In this document: in pieces, positions 18,457-26,266 of the stretch
Layout of the letters: each line of letters opens with the position of its first letter
How positions within the stretch are numbered: the stretch's first letter is position 1
Source of the DNA: Acidithiobacillus marinus
Lineage (GTDB): Bacteria > Pseudomonadota > Gammaproteobacteria > Acidithiobacillales > Acidithiobacillaceae
NCBI RefSeq assembly: GCF_002847505.1
Contig: NZ_MXAV01000025.1
Span: 1-44,073 of the forward strand
Reading direction: 5' to 3'
Length of the DNA: 44,073 bases
Notes under the pieces: model-generated
Database searches by the model: none
The model's input: the letters and a program-made list of their open reading frames with translations, nothing else
Told to the model about the DNA's origin: nothing
Position numbers and translations under genes: made by a program

Positions 18457-18478
18457 GATCACGCTTGGAATTGAAACC

Positions 18479-18501
18479 AGCCGCCTCCGGGCGGCTTTTT
18501 T
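18479..18501 (+). terminator. Rho-independent terminator after rpsI
   Basis: AGCCGCC (18479-18485), loop TCCG, GGCGGCT (18490-18496), then a run of T to 18501. A clear intrinsic terminator that ends the rplM-rpsI transcript. Confidence 0.9.
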
Positions 18502-18549
18502 GTGGTTTTTTCTTGGTATGGCTTTAAAAGCAATAGAAGGATAAATGAC

Positions 18550-19584
18550 ATGATTCGGGCAGGGATTGTGGGCGGTACCGGTTACACGGGAGTGGAATTG
18601 TTGCGTTTGTTGATTCCTCATCCCGAAGTGGAGGTACAAGTCATTACCTCCCGCGCCGAGGCCGGAGAAAGGGTGGATGCGCATTTTCCCAACCTGCGCG
18701 GAGTTTGTGATTTAACTTATACCGCCCCCGACCCCCAGGCGCTGACGAAACTGGATGTCGTGTTTTTTGCCACACCCCATGGCGTGGCCATGGACAGTGC
18801 TCCGGAACTGTTGGCGCAGGATGTCCGGGTGATTGATCTTGGCGCAGATTTTCGCTTGGCGAACCCTGAAGTGTTTGCGCAGTGGTATGGTATGGCCCAT
18901 CGCGCCCCAGATGTGCTCCGAGAAGCGCGCTACGGGCTGCCTGAATATTATCGGGAGACCATTGCTCAGTCGCGCCTGATTGCCAATCCGGGATGTTATC
19001 CCACGGCAGTCATTCTGGGATTAGCCCCCTTGCTGGAGGCGGGTTTGCTGCAGCAGGAAACTCTGGTGGCCGACTGCAAATCGGGCGTCAGTGGTGCAGG
19101 ACGTACCGGAAAGGTGAACCTGATCGTTCCTGAAGCCGCCGACAGTGTGAGTGCCTATGGCGTCAGTGGCCACCGGCATCGTCCGGAAATTGAGGCGATT
19201 CTCGCGGAAATCAGTGGGAATACCATCGAATTGCAGTTTACCCCGCATCTCATGCCCATGATTCGCGGTATTCATGCCACTCTTTATGGACGCCTGCGGC
19301 AGCCCATGAGCGACACTAATTTGCAGGCAGTGTTTGCAGAACGGTACGCGCAAGAGCCTTTTGTGGATGTCATGCCTTTTGGAAGCCATCCGGCTACCCG
19401 GTCGGTGCGCGGCGCCAATGTGTGCCGAATTGCCGTGCATCAGCCCCGTCCGGGACAGGTCGTGGTGTTGTCGGTGATTGATAATCTGGTCAAAGGTGCG
19501 GCCGGCCAGGCGGTTCAGAACATGAACCGCTTGTTTGCTTTGCCCGAAACCGCTGGATTGACACAAATAGCTTTGTTGCCATAG
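18550..19584 (+). CDS. argC: N-acetyl-gamma-glutamyl-phosphate reductase
   Basis: Third step of arginine synthesis: NADPH-dependent reduction of N-acetylglutamyl phosphate to the semialdehyde. 344 residues; nucleotide motif [14 protein letters not shown] at the N terminus, catalytic Cys149 in NPGCYPTA, and later [17 protein letters not shown] and the dimer region HLMPMIRGI. Start at ATG 18550 with AGAAGGA at 18535-18541; the open frame upstream to 18502 lies right after the rpsI terminator and is not conserved. Single gene, not next to other arg genes. Confidence 0.95.
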   Translation: MIRAGIVGGTGYTGVELLRLLIPHPEVEVQVITSRAEAGERVDAHFPNLRGVCDLTYTAPDPQALTKLDVVFFATPHGVAMDSAPELLAQDVRVIDLGADFRLANPEVFAQWYGMAHRAPDVLREARYGLPEYYRETIAQSRLIANPGCYPTAVILGLAPLLEAGLLQQETLVADCKSGVSGAGRTGKVNLIVPEAADSVSAYGVSGHRHRPEIEAILAEISGNTIELQFTPHLMPMIRGIHATLYGRLRQPMSDTNLQAVFAERYAQEPFVDVMPFGSHPATRSVRGANVCRIAVHQPRPGQVVVLSVIDNLVKGAAGQAVQNMNRLFALPETAGLTQIALLP

Positions 19585-19610
19585 TGTGCTAATAATAGGA
19601 GTATATGATA

Positions 19611-19630
19611 TGCCTATGTATTCATAGGCA
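19611..19630 (+). terminator. Hairpin after argC, possible terminator
   Basis: TGCCTATG (19611-19618), 4-base loop, CATAGGCA (19623-19630): an 8-bp perfect stem. The following bases (CTACTTTGTT) are only moderately T-rich, so termination is plausible but not certain. Confidence 0.4.
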
Positions 19631-19862
19631 CTACTTTGTTGATCGGGTTGGATAATCGAAAAATGTTTTGTCACGATTTTTTCGGTGCTCTTAAGCCAGC
19701 ACCTGAATTTTCACTGTGAAGCCTTCTCAGCAGACAAGCTGGCGCTTTCCCCAGGATCTGCTTGCCTATCAGGGCCCTGTCAACCTTCCATCTAAGCTGC
19801 TGATGGAGTAGCACAAAGGGTTTTTCTGGACTTCTCAGGATGAATGCGGTAACTTTTGCCGC

Positions 19863-20837
19863 ATGGAAGTCCCAACTCTCACCGAAAACCAGCAAGCCAG
19901 CCTGCACCGTGTTCAGGTGCGACCCATCCTGCCCACGGAGCGGGAACGCTGGAATACGCTGATGCAAACGTATCACTACCGGGGCTTTCGCACCTTGGCG
20001 GGCCGTAACCTGCGCTATGTGGCTACGCTCGATGGTCGCTGGGTAGCGTTACTGGGCTGGCATGCCGCCGCTTTTCAATGCCAGGCGCGGGATCGGTGGA
20101 TCGGCTGGTCCTGGATCTTGCGCCGCCAGCGCTTGCATCTCATCGCCAACAATGCCCGTTTTCTGATCCTGCCCGGAGAATCCTTCCCGAATCTGGCGTC
20201 CCGTATTCTGGCGCTGAACCTGCACAGGCTCTCTGCGGACTGGCAATCCGTCTATGGGCATCCCATCGTGCTGGCTGAGACCTTTGTGGAATCCCCCCGT
20301 TTTACCGGTGCCTGCTACCGGGCCGCCAACTGGGTGGATGTCGGCGGAACCAAGGGCTTCGCCCGCCGTCCCGGTGGTGGCTATGTCCACCACGGCCAAC
20401 CTAAACGTCTTCTGCTCTTTCCTCTCCATCCACAGGCGCGGGCCTGGTTGGCCCAGCCGCAGCCCCAACTCGAATGGACCCATACCCCCATGCAAACCGT
20501 GACGTTGAGCGACCGCGCAAATGGAAGGCTTGCGCCAAATCTTTTTCCGCCTTCCCGATACCCGCAGCAAACTAGGCAAGCAGCATCCCCTCCCGGCCAT
20601 CCTGACGGTGGCCGTGGCCGCTGTCCTGACGCGGGCCGAAAGTTATGCCGCCATCGCCGAGTGGGGCGGTCGCTTGACCCAGGCTCAATTGAAGCGCATC
20701 CGCGCCCGATTCGATCCCAAAACCAAGCGCTACCTCGCCCCCTCCGAACCGACCATCCGGCGCGTCTTGCAAGGGGCCGATGTGGAGGCGCTGGATGCGG
20801 CGATCGGCGCCTGGCTACTGGGTACGGCGGGCTTTGA
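19863..20837 (+). CDS. DUF4338 (DruA-like) protein of the ISAs1 element
   Basis: The first 220 or so residues match the DUF4338 pattern: VRPILPTERERWNTLMQTYHYRG, RNLRYVATLDGRWVALLGW, RDRWIGWS, FLILPGESFPNLASRIL, HPIVLAETFVES, FTGACYRAANWVDVG and TKGFARRPGG. After about 20520 the frame continues to 20837, but this tail is simply the transposase sequence read out of frame. In related elements DUF4338 and the ISAs1 transposase occur side by side or as one protein. Function within the IS is not known; the same domain is DruA in Druantia defence, but none of the other Druantia genes is here. Start at ATG 19863 lacks a clear ribosome site. Confidence 0.65.
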   Translation: MEVPTLTENQQASLHRVQVRPILPTERERWNTLMQTYHYRGFRTLAGRNLRYVATLDGRWVALLGWHAAAFQCQARDRWIGWSWILRRQRLHLIANNARFLILPGESFPNLASRILALNLHRLSADWQSVYGHPIVLAETFVESPRFTGACYRAANWVDVGGTKGFARRPGGGYVHHGQPKRLLLFPLHPQARAWLAQPQPQLEWTHTPMQTVTLSDRANGRLAPNLFPPSRYPQQTRQAASPPGHPDGGRGRCPDAGRKLCRHRRVGRSLDPGSIEAHPRPIRSQNQALPRPLRTDHPARLARGRCGGAGCGDRRLATGYGGL

Positions 20838-21619
20838 AGCGGTGGCCGTCGATGGCAAAGTCCTCAAAGGGGCCGCACGCGCAGACGGCGCTCAGGTGCA
20901 TCTGCTCAGCGCGTTCCTGCATGGACAGGGGGCCACCATCGCGCAAAAAGAAATCGCCCGGAAAACCAACGAAATTCCAGAACTGCGCAACCTGCTCCAG
21001 GACGTCAACATCGCGGGCAAGGTCGTCACCGCCGATGCCCTGCATACCCAGCGGGAGACCGCCCGCTTCCTCGTCGAAGACAAGAAAGCCGATTATCTCT
21101 TCACCGCCGTCAAAGGCAATCAACGAAAACTCCGCGACCGTCTGACGTGCCTCCCTTGGGGCGATTTTCCCCCTCAACGCTGAAACCACAGAGGTCGGGC
21201 ATGGCCGCTTTGAATACCGCAAAATCATCGTCGCCACCCGGGCAACCGGCCTCCATTTTCCGCATGTCGGACAAGCTTTCCTGATCCAACGCTCCACCAT
21301 CAACAGCAAAGAGGGCACGATTCGGGATGATTATGCCTTCGGACTCACCAGCCTGACCCCGGATCGTGCCACGCCCGAAAATCTGTTGGGCTTGGCCCGT
21401 GGTCACTGGGAAATTGAAAACCGGAACCATCATGTCCGCGATGTGACTTTCCACGAGGACCTCTCCCAAGTCCGTACCCAGAACGGTCCCCATATGATGG
21501 CGACCTTGCGCGAACTGGCCATGAGCATTATGCGTCTCACTGGCGTCAAGAATATCGCCAAAGCGTGCCGGGATTTCGCCGCCAGCGCGCACAAAACGCT
21601 CCGCCAACTCGGATACTGA
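20521..21619 (+). pseudogene. ISAs1-family transposase, frameshifted
   Basis: The first frame (20521-21183) gives 220 residues beginning MEGLRQIFFRLPDTRSKLGK, with catalytic Asp111 in AVDGK and Asp172 in TADALHTQ. It stops at TGA 21181-21183. Homology goes on in the next frame from about 21180 (AETTEVGHGRFEYRK...) to the stop before 21620, including the third acidic residue in HWEIENRNHHVRD and DVTFHED. The DDE site is thus split between two frames. A third frame holds DUF4338 upstream, so two +1-type shifts separate the parts. Without slippage the transposase is inactive. Confidence 0.8.
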
Positions 21620-21768
21620 GGCGCCACCACGGGGTTTACCTATCCGAGAATAGCTCCGGAGGGCGAGCTGCGTCCGTCAGCCACCCCATTCACGATTCTG
21701 CACCCAAAATCGCCTGAAAATGCCGCATTTCCACCAACTATAGCCCCTTCAAACCACCATTAAAATCA

Positions 21769-22848
21769 GTGGCGAAAACCTCTGCTACTATATCTGGCGA
21801 GCTTGACGGAGCCCTGCTTGCCTATTTTCAGCCCGAATACTCCATCAACCAGCAAAAAATAGTCGGCATTGAAGCCCTCGCACGTATGCGCGATCCCTCT
21901 GGGCAGATTCTCTCTCCCGATAGCTTTATTCCGTTTCTGGATATGGATGAGCGTCGGGAGCTCAGCCGCTTGATGCTGGTGGCCGGCCTCCAGGTTCTCG
22001 AGTCTCTAGATGCGAAAGGGATTTTTTTGAATCTCTCCTTCAATGTAGACCCTGATTTTATGGTGGACCATGATTGTGCGACTTGTTTTACCGGGACGAT
22101 GGCTACCAGTCCTATTGCTCCAGCCAGAATTTTTCTGGAACTTCTGGAGAGTGGCGATTTTCTGAACCGGAATATCGCCAAGGAGCGATTGTTGGCTTTG
22201 CGGGCTACGGGGGTACGTATTGCCCTGGATGATGTGGGTTCGGCCTATTCTTCCCTGCTCCGCATGAAAGACCTACCTATTGACAAAATCAAGCTGGATC
22301 AAGGCTTCATCCGCGATTTGTGCGCGCAGCCCAAAAATCTCGCTTTTGTTCAGAGTATTCAACTGTTGGCGAATGCCCTCAATGCCGAGCTGGTCATTGA
22401 AGGAGTCGAAACCCTATCCATACTGGATGCCATGCGCGCCCTGCGGCTCGACCATGTACAGGGCTATGCCATTGCCAGACCCATGCCTGCTGATGTTTTG
22501 CTGACCATGCTGCAATCGGATTACATCATGCCCGAAGGAACAGCCAGCCATCCCGCAACCCTGCTGGGTGCTTACGCAGCGCACCTGTTGCGCCGCCCCC
22601 TGATGGACGCCCTTCGGCGGGGCTGGATTGATGTCTCTCTTGCGATCGAGCCCCCGCCTTGTCCTCTGGTGACCTATCTGCATGAGCACGGCGCACCGCC
22701 CGATCATCCGCTTTTGCTGGCCCATGCCCGCTTGCGTCAGGCCAAATCTGACCCGGGACAGGGATATCTGGATCAGGCGTTGACGCGTATTGAAGCTGAA
22801 ATACAGGAGCTGGTTCGCGAAGCCATTCTCTTTGAGAGCGACCGTTGA
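21769..22848 (+). CDS. EAL-domain cyclic-di-GMP phosphodiesterase, probably 5'-truncated
   Basis: 359 residues. EAL domain at about 14-245 with the catalytic set visible: Glu35-Ala-Leu37, Asn89 (FLNLS), Glu124 (ELLES), Asp154-Asp155 (LDDVGSAYSSL), Lys175 (IKLD), Glu211 and Glu214 (IEGVET) and Gln231 (QGYAIARPMP). It should therefore be able to cleave c-di-GMP. The 110-residue tail is not recognised. The only start-like codon is GTG 21769, with no ribosome site, and the frame is open upstream into the IS with no ATG, GTG or TTG. This suggests the original 5' part (perhaps a sensor or GGDEF domain) was lost on IS insertion, so expression is doubtful. Confidence 0.75.
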   Translation: MAKTSATISGELDGALLAYFQPEYSINQQKIVGIEALARMRDPSGQILSPDSFIPFLDMDERRELSRLMLVAGLQVLESLDAKGIFLNLSFNVDPDFMVDHDCATCFTGTMATSPIAPARIFLELLESGDFLNRNIAKERLLALRATGVRIALDDVGSAYSSLLRMKDLPIDKIKLDQGFIRDLCAQPKNLAFVQSIQLLANALNAELVIEGVETLSILDAMRALRLDHVQGYAIARPMPADVLLTMLQSDYIMPEGTASHPATLLGAYAAHLLRRPLMDALRRGWIDVSLAIEPPPCPLVTYLHEHGAPPDHPLLLAHARLRQAKSDPGQGYLDQALTRIEAEIQELVREAILFESDR

Positions 22849-23145
22849 TAAGCCTGAGTTTGGAATAATTACCCTCAGCTTGTCGGCGACCTTCACCTGG
22901 TATTATTTTTATTCCTGATATGGGCGACAGGGTAACCCGTTAGAAAGCAGTTGTTTTTTTCTTTTGGAGCAATTTTTGTGGCGATTTGGCTACAGAGCCT
23001 CTTGGTATCGCATTGAATAATAACGTGCATAATCTGGCAAGCTTCTTGCTTGTGTTTCTTGTTGATCCGATAATTAAAAGCAGTATCCTGATAATTTTCG
23101 GCAAAGGCGAGTGCCCAGATGGGCCTGATGGCTCAAGGAGAAACT
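22849..23145. other. Intergenic region without a recognised gene
   Basis: 297 AT-rich bases between the EAL gene and the exported protein. A run of seven T near 22950 is not preceded by a good stem. TTGATC followed after 16 bases by TATCCT (about 23064-23091) could be a promoter for the next gene. I see no RNA gene or convincing repeat. Confidence 0.4.
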
Positions 23146-23547
23146 ATGAAAAATAGAGGGATAGATTCTATGCATCGTTTGCCGCAATGGACAATTTTTG
23201 TGGGATTATTTGCGGCGCTATGCATGGGAGTGGATCGCCCTGCCTGGGCGGATAGTGACTTATCCCTGGGCGTTGCGGTCCCGGGTTTGCGCGTGTTTCT
23301 TGGGAACAACCAGGGATATTATGGGGCTCCGGTGTATGTTCCCCCGTCGGTATATTACGTGCCACCACCACGGCGCGTGTATTATGTACCAGCCCCGCCG
23401 CCACCCCCACCGGTCTTGGCGTATCCAGCACCAGGCTATTATGTGCAGCCTGCGCCCATTCGCTATTATCGTCCCCGGCCATGGAAGCATCACGGCCCGC
23501 CTCCTTGGGCGGGTCGCTGGCGCCATGATGATGACTGGAGACATTGA
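23146..23547 (+). CDS. Exported Pro/Tyr-rich protein of unknown function
   Basis: 133 residues. A signal peptide (hydrophobic WTIFVGLFAALCMGV, cleavage after about PAWA) is followed by VAVPGLRVFLGNNQGYYG and a low-complexity region of Pro, Tyr and Val (repeated YYVPPP/YYVPAPPPPPP units). It ends with a His/Trp/Arg/Asp-rich tail. CAAGGAG at 23134-23140 supports ATG 23146. Proteins of this make are common in the envelopes of beta- and gamma-proteobacteria and are often annotated only as YXWGXW or Pro-rich; no activity is known. It is followed by a lipoprotein gene, likely in the same transcript. Confidence 0.75.
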   Translation: MKNRGIDSMHRLPQWTIFVGLFAALCMGVDRPAWADSDLSLGVAVPGLRVFLGNNQGYYGAPVYVPPSVYYVPPPRRVYYVPAPPPPPPVLAYPAPGYYVQPAPIRYYRPRPWKHHGPPPWAGRWRHDDDWRH

Positions 23548-23602
23548 CTGCCCCATAAGTCCAGTTATCAGTCTTTTGAGGCAACGTAGAGGAGAAGTTC
23601 TG

Positions 23603-23875
23603 ATGAAGGTCAATATTCGCACCTGGGAGCATCGTCCCAGAAAAAGTAGCTGGTTAATCATTCCGTTATGTGTGCTTGCCCTGAGTGGCTGCGCCAATAT
23701 GAGTCCTACCGGACAGCGGGCGCTGAGTGGTGGCGCTATTGGTGCTGCTGGTGGTGCTGTGCTGGGTACTGTGGCCGCCGGCAATCCCGCTGTTGGCGCC
23801 GCAGTGGGTGGTGCGGTCGGCGCTGGCGTGGGCGCAGCCCTACCCAAGATTGAGAGAACCCTGAACGGCAATTAA
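23603..23875 (+). CDS. Glycine-zipper lipoprotein
   Basis: 90 residues. A basic N terminus, hydrophobic stretch and lipobox ALSGC (Cys30) mark a lipoprotein; Asn is at position +3 (C-A-N). The mature part is largely a glycine zipper (GGAIGAAGGAVLGTVAAGNP, then AAVGGAVGAGVGAAL), a motif that packs helices in membranes. AGAGGAG at 23588-23594 sets the start; a longer overlapping frame from 23198 is not supported. Probably outer-membrane anchored; role unknown. Confidence 0.8.
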   Translation: MKVNIRTWEHRPRKSSWLIIPLCVLALSGCANMSPTGQRALSGGAIGAAGGAVLGTVAAGNPAVGAAVGGAVGAGVGAALPKIERTLNGN

Positions 23876-23896
23876 TCTTTTTTGTCCTGAAGACGG

Positions 23897-23922
23897 AAAC
23901 CCGGCCATGCGCCGGGTTTTTT
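23897..23922 (+). terminator. Rho-independent terminator
   Basis: AAACCCGGC (23897-23905), loop CATGC, GCCGGGTTT (23911-23919), T run to 23922. Ends the exported-protein/lipoprotein transcript. Confidence 0.9.
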
Positions 23923-23950
23923 ACGGGCGGAAGAATGCTTGCACGGGAAA

Positions 23951-23965
23951 AGTGCGCTGCGCACT
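23951..23965. repeat. 15-bp palindrome AGTGCGC-T-GCGCACT
   Basis: A perfect dyad about 70 bases upstream of the Fur-like site and 160 bases before the beta-barrel gene; a nearby half copy GGTGCGC lies at 23971-23977. It may be an operator; the binding protein is unknown. Confidence 0.4.
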
Positions 23966-24021
23966 AAATTGGTGCGCTTGCTTGCTGTTTTCATAGGTTA
24001 AATATTATTATCATATTGTTT

Positions 24022-24040
24022 AATAATGATAATTTTTATT
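24022..24040. promoter_or_regulatory. Fur-box-like operator
   Basis: AATAATGATAATTTTTATT agrees with the classical 19-base Fur consensus at 15 positions by my count. A second, overlapping inverse run of NAT units (ATTATTATCAT) lies at 24004-24014. It is about 85 bases upstream of the beta-barrel gene start, a fitting place for iron control. Confidence 0.6.
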
Positions 24041-24122
24041 CTGGCGGGGTATGAATCATTGGGCATGTACTTTGCTGTTTGACCACAGCTTTGATTGTTT
24101 TCATACATGCCAAGGAGTCAAC

Positions 24123-25307
24123 ATGTCGCACTACAGCAATCGTTATTTCCGTCGTGCCATCCTCGCCAGCTTATGCGTGGGTCTTCCTCTCGTTGCCGGT
24201 GTGGCTGATGCCAGCCCGTTATCCTTGCCCAATCCCCTGACATTCTGTGCCGGCCCCCTGGGCCAGCTGGATGTGCAGGGCGTTGCCAGTGGTATGGCTT
24301 TTTATCAGGATAATCCTCAGGGAGCAGCAGGTACCTTGGGGGCTAAGCGGGTGGGTGCGTCCATTACCAACGGCATGGTCATCATCCAGAAAGAAAATGG
24401 GCCGATCCAGTTTTATATTCAGGCGGGTGCATACAGCTTTCCAACATTAGTAGCAAGTTTATCCACAGCGACGCCAAGTAATACGATCAATGATTTTGGG
24501 GCCTTGCCTGTTGCATATCTAAAATTTGCCCCATCTTCTCATTATTCTGTGGAAATTGGCCAGTTACCCACCTTGATTGGTGCAGAAGGTGGCTTCACCT
24601 ATCAGAATGTCAACATTGAGCGTGGCTTGCTGTGGGATATGGAACCCATTATCAGTCGTGGTATTCAGTTCAATGGTAGTGCGGGTCCATTGAGTGCATC
24701 GCTGGCCTGGACAGATGGTTATTTCTCCAATCGTTATAACGTACTCAGCGGCTTGGTCAGCTACGCCATTAACGGTTCGAATACCGTCAGTATTTACGGC
24801 CAAGGTTCCCTGGGTAAATCCCGTGTGAGTTCCAATGAGGTGGCTTACAGTCCCATTGGTAATGAAAGCCAGATTTACGGCATTGAATATGAATACAGCT
24901 CCGGTCCGTGGATGATCGAGCCTTATTTCCAGTATATGCATACCCCTGAATCCGCACGGCTAGGCATTCCACACTCTTTCGATAATTATGGTGGTGCTTT
25001 GTTGGCTGACTACAGCTTCACTAACACACTCTCTTTGGGTGCGCGTGCAGAATATTTGCATGTGGGCGGACCCCTGGGTTCTGGGCTGAATAGCGATAGT
25101 ATTGCCTCAACACTCACAGACCTCCCCGCCGATTCTCACGCCTGGTCCATCACCCTCACGCCGACCTATCAGGATGGCGGTTTCTTCGCCAGAGCGGAGC
25201 TGTCCTATGTCACCGCATCGACTCCGGCTAGCTACGGCTTCTCCGGAGCGGATGGGACCAACACCAATCAGTTACGCGGAATGGTCGAAACCGGCTTTAT
25301 GTTCTGA
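24123..25307 (+). CDS. Outer-membrane beta-barrel (porin-like) protein
   Basis: 394 residues. Signal peptide (RRAILASLCVGLPLVAGVADA), then alternating amphipathic strands rich in Tyr, Ser and Gly, ending with the C-terminal aromatic signature ...GMVETGFMF of outer-membrane barrels. Parts such as YLKFAPSSHYSVEIGQLPTL and LLWDMEPIISRGIQFNG resemble the 'porin-2'/BBP2-type outer-membrane proteins. AAGGAG at 24111-24116 sets the start at 24123, although the frame is open from 24051. The Fur-like box upstream suggests iron-dependent expression. Substrate unknown. Confidence 0.8.
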   Translation: MSHYSNRYFRRAILASLCVGLPLVAGVADASPLSLPNPLTFCAGPLGQLDVQGVASGMAFYQDNPQGAAGTLGAKRVGASITNGMVIIQKENGPIQFYIQAGAYSFPTLVASLSTATPSNTINDFGALPVAYLKFAPSSHYSVEIGQLPTLIGAEGGFTYQNVNIERGLLWDMEPIISRGIQFNGSAGPLSASLAWTDGYFSNRYNVLSGLVSYAINGSNTVSIYGQGSLGKSRVSSNEVAYSPIGNESQIYGIEYEYSSGPWMIEPYFQYMHTPESARLGIPHSFDNYGGALLADYSFTNTLSLGARAEYLHVGGPLGSGLNSDSIASTLTDLPADSHAWSITLTPTYQDGGFFARAELSYVTASTPASYGFSGADGTNTNQLRGMVETGFMF

Positions 25308-25342
25308 GGCAAACACACATTGCGTATTTAGGAGAGACGAAC

Positions 25343-25888
25343 ATGAAAAATTCTGCGCCATTCATCAAATTACTGCTTTCAGGAGGGCTGCTGGCTGCCT
25401 CGGGTTGTGGCCTCTATGATGTAACCCCCTGTCCGGCGGGTCCGGCGCCAGTGGCTCCGGTGGTCTCTGCGCCCACCCCGCCGCCGCCTGCCCCCATCGC
25501 TCCAGTGGAAAAAACGGTGCTGATCAGTAAGCCCATTACCATCACCGGGATCAATTTCAAGACCGGTTCCGCCCAGTTGATGGGGACGGATATTGCGGTT
25601 CTGGATAAGGTGGCAGCTTTTGCCAAAATGCATCCAGATGCGACCTTGGATATTAATGGGTATTGCAGTAAAACTGGAAGCTATGCTTATAACTACAAAC
25701 TTTCCAAGGCCCGTGCCGGCAGTGTGGCGGGCTATCTGGAAAATCGTGGTGTCGCAGCGGACCGAATGACCGTTAAAGGCCACTCCTATGAAGACCCCAT
25801 TGCCAGTAACAAAACCCCGGAAGGCCGATTCAAAAATCAGCGTGTTGAAATCAATTCCAGTGTGATGCTGCGCAGTACGGTAAAATAA
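25343..25888 (+). CDS. OmpA-family peptidoglycan-associated lipoprotein
   Basis: 181 residues. Lipobox LAASGC (Cys22), a Pro/Ala/Val linker at about 30-55, then an OmpA-like domain from about 65 (INFKTGSAQL) to 175. The residues that bind diaminopimelate in this family appear kept: Asp in HSYEDPIASNKT and Arg in EGRFKNQRVE. The usual GHTD turn is GYCSKTG. GGAGAG at 25331-25336 precedes the ATG. It could tie the outer membrane to the cell wall near the preceding barrel protein; the two genes are 35 bases apart and end at a common terminator. Confidence 0.87.
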   Translation: MKNSAPFIKLLLSGGLLAASGCGLYDVTPCPAGPAPVAPVVSAPTPPPPAPIAPVEKTVLISKPITITGINFKTGSAQLMGTDIAVLDKVAAFAKMHPDATLDINGYCSKTGSYAYNYKLSKARAGSVAGYLENRGVAADRMTVKGHSYEDPIASNKTPEGRFKNQRVEINSSVMLRSTVK

Positions 25889-25921
25889 ATCCGGCCAATC
25901 AATACTGGTGATGTTTGTCAC

Positions 25922-25948
25922 AACCCGCAGTTTTCAAGCGGGTTTTTT
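25922..25948 (+). terminator. Rho-independent terminator after the OmpA-like gene
   Basis: AACCCGC (25922-25928), 9-base loop, GCGGGTT (25938-25944), T run 25943-25948. Confidence 0.85.
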
Positions 25949-26160
25949 GGCTGGCCATATTCAAGCCAATGTTCTCCCTGTTTTGGGGGAAATTTACCAA
26001 AATTGTGCCATAGCGCAGCGTATCTGGCACTGGATATCTGGGTCGAGCAGTTTCCGTGTATTCTCCTTTAAGCAGTATTCTTGGGTGGGAAGCCGCCCAT
26101 TTATTCGGGTTGAGCGCTACCCGGGGCTTGGTTATTCAGGTGCGCTGTGTGGCTTGGCTC

Positions 26161-26190
26161 TTGACGATTTACGTCAGCCTAGGCCATCAT
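26161..26190 (+). promoter_or_regulatory. Candidate pdhA promoter overlapped by a dyad
   Basis: TTGACG at 26161-26166, 18-base spacer, CATCAT at 26185-26190 (four of six positions). The -35 is part of the perfect inverted repeat TGACG...CGTCA (26162-26176), which could be an operator. Confidence 0.35.
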
Positions 26191-26221
26191 CCCTAAGAAT
26201 TTAGCTGAAATTTTTCACTAC

Positions 26222-26243
26222 GACCACGTTTGCCAATGTGGTC
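26222..26243. repeat. Inverted repeat GACCAC-N10-GTGGTC in the pdhA leader
   Basis: Perfect 6-bp arms at 26222-26227 and 26238-26243, shortly before the ribosome site of pdhA. It may be a protein-binding dyad or a small leader hairpin. Confidence 0.4.
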
Positions 26244-26266
26244 CATTTACTTTGTCTGGGAGGACC

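Larger units (their letters stand above)
19671..21713 (+). mobile_element. ISAs1-type insertion element with DUF4338 gene, decayed
   Basis: The element carries a DUF4338 reading frame followed by an ISAs1-family transposase whose pieces lie in three frames, so it is probably dead unless frame shifting occurs. The ends are tentative: TCACGATTTTTTCGGTGC near 19670-19688 resembles, inverted, GCACCCAAAATCGCC at 21699-21713. I see no certain target-site duplication. The insertion separates argC from an EAL gene that lacks a proper start. Confidence 0.6.
25949..26266. other. Intergenic control region before the pdh genes
   Basis: 318 bases with no gene. It holds the possible pdhA promoter (26161-26190), an inverted repeat TGACG-ATTTA-CGTCA at 26162-26176 overlapping its -35, and a second dyad at 26222-26243. 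Nothing else was recognised in its first 200 bases. Confidence 0.5.

Noticed and set aside
19863-20837. Druantia defence system, because of the DruA-like DUF4338 domain
   Set aside because: The frame is followed directly by ISAs1 transposase pieces, and none of the large Druantia helicase or partner genes is present; it belongs to the insertion element.
20521-20837. C-terminal third of the DUF4338 frame as a real domain
   Set aside because: It is the transposase region read out of frame; the transposase homology is in the other frame.
22940-22965. Terminator after the EAL gene at the run of seven T
   Set aside because: The preceding GGGTAACCC forms only a four-base stem with one-base loop and is too far from the T run.
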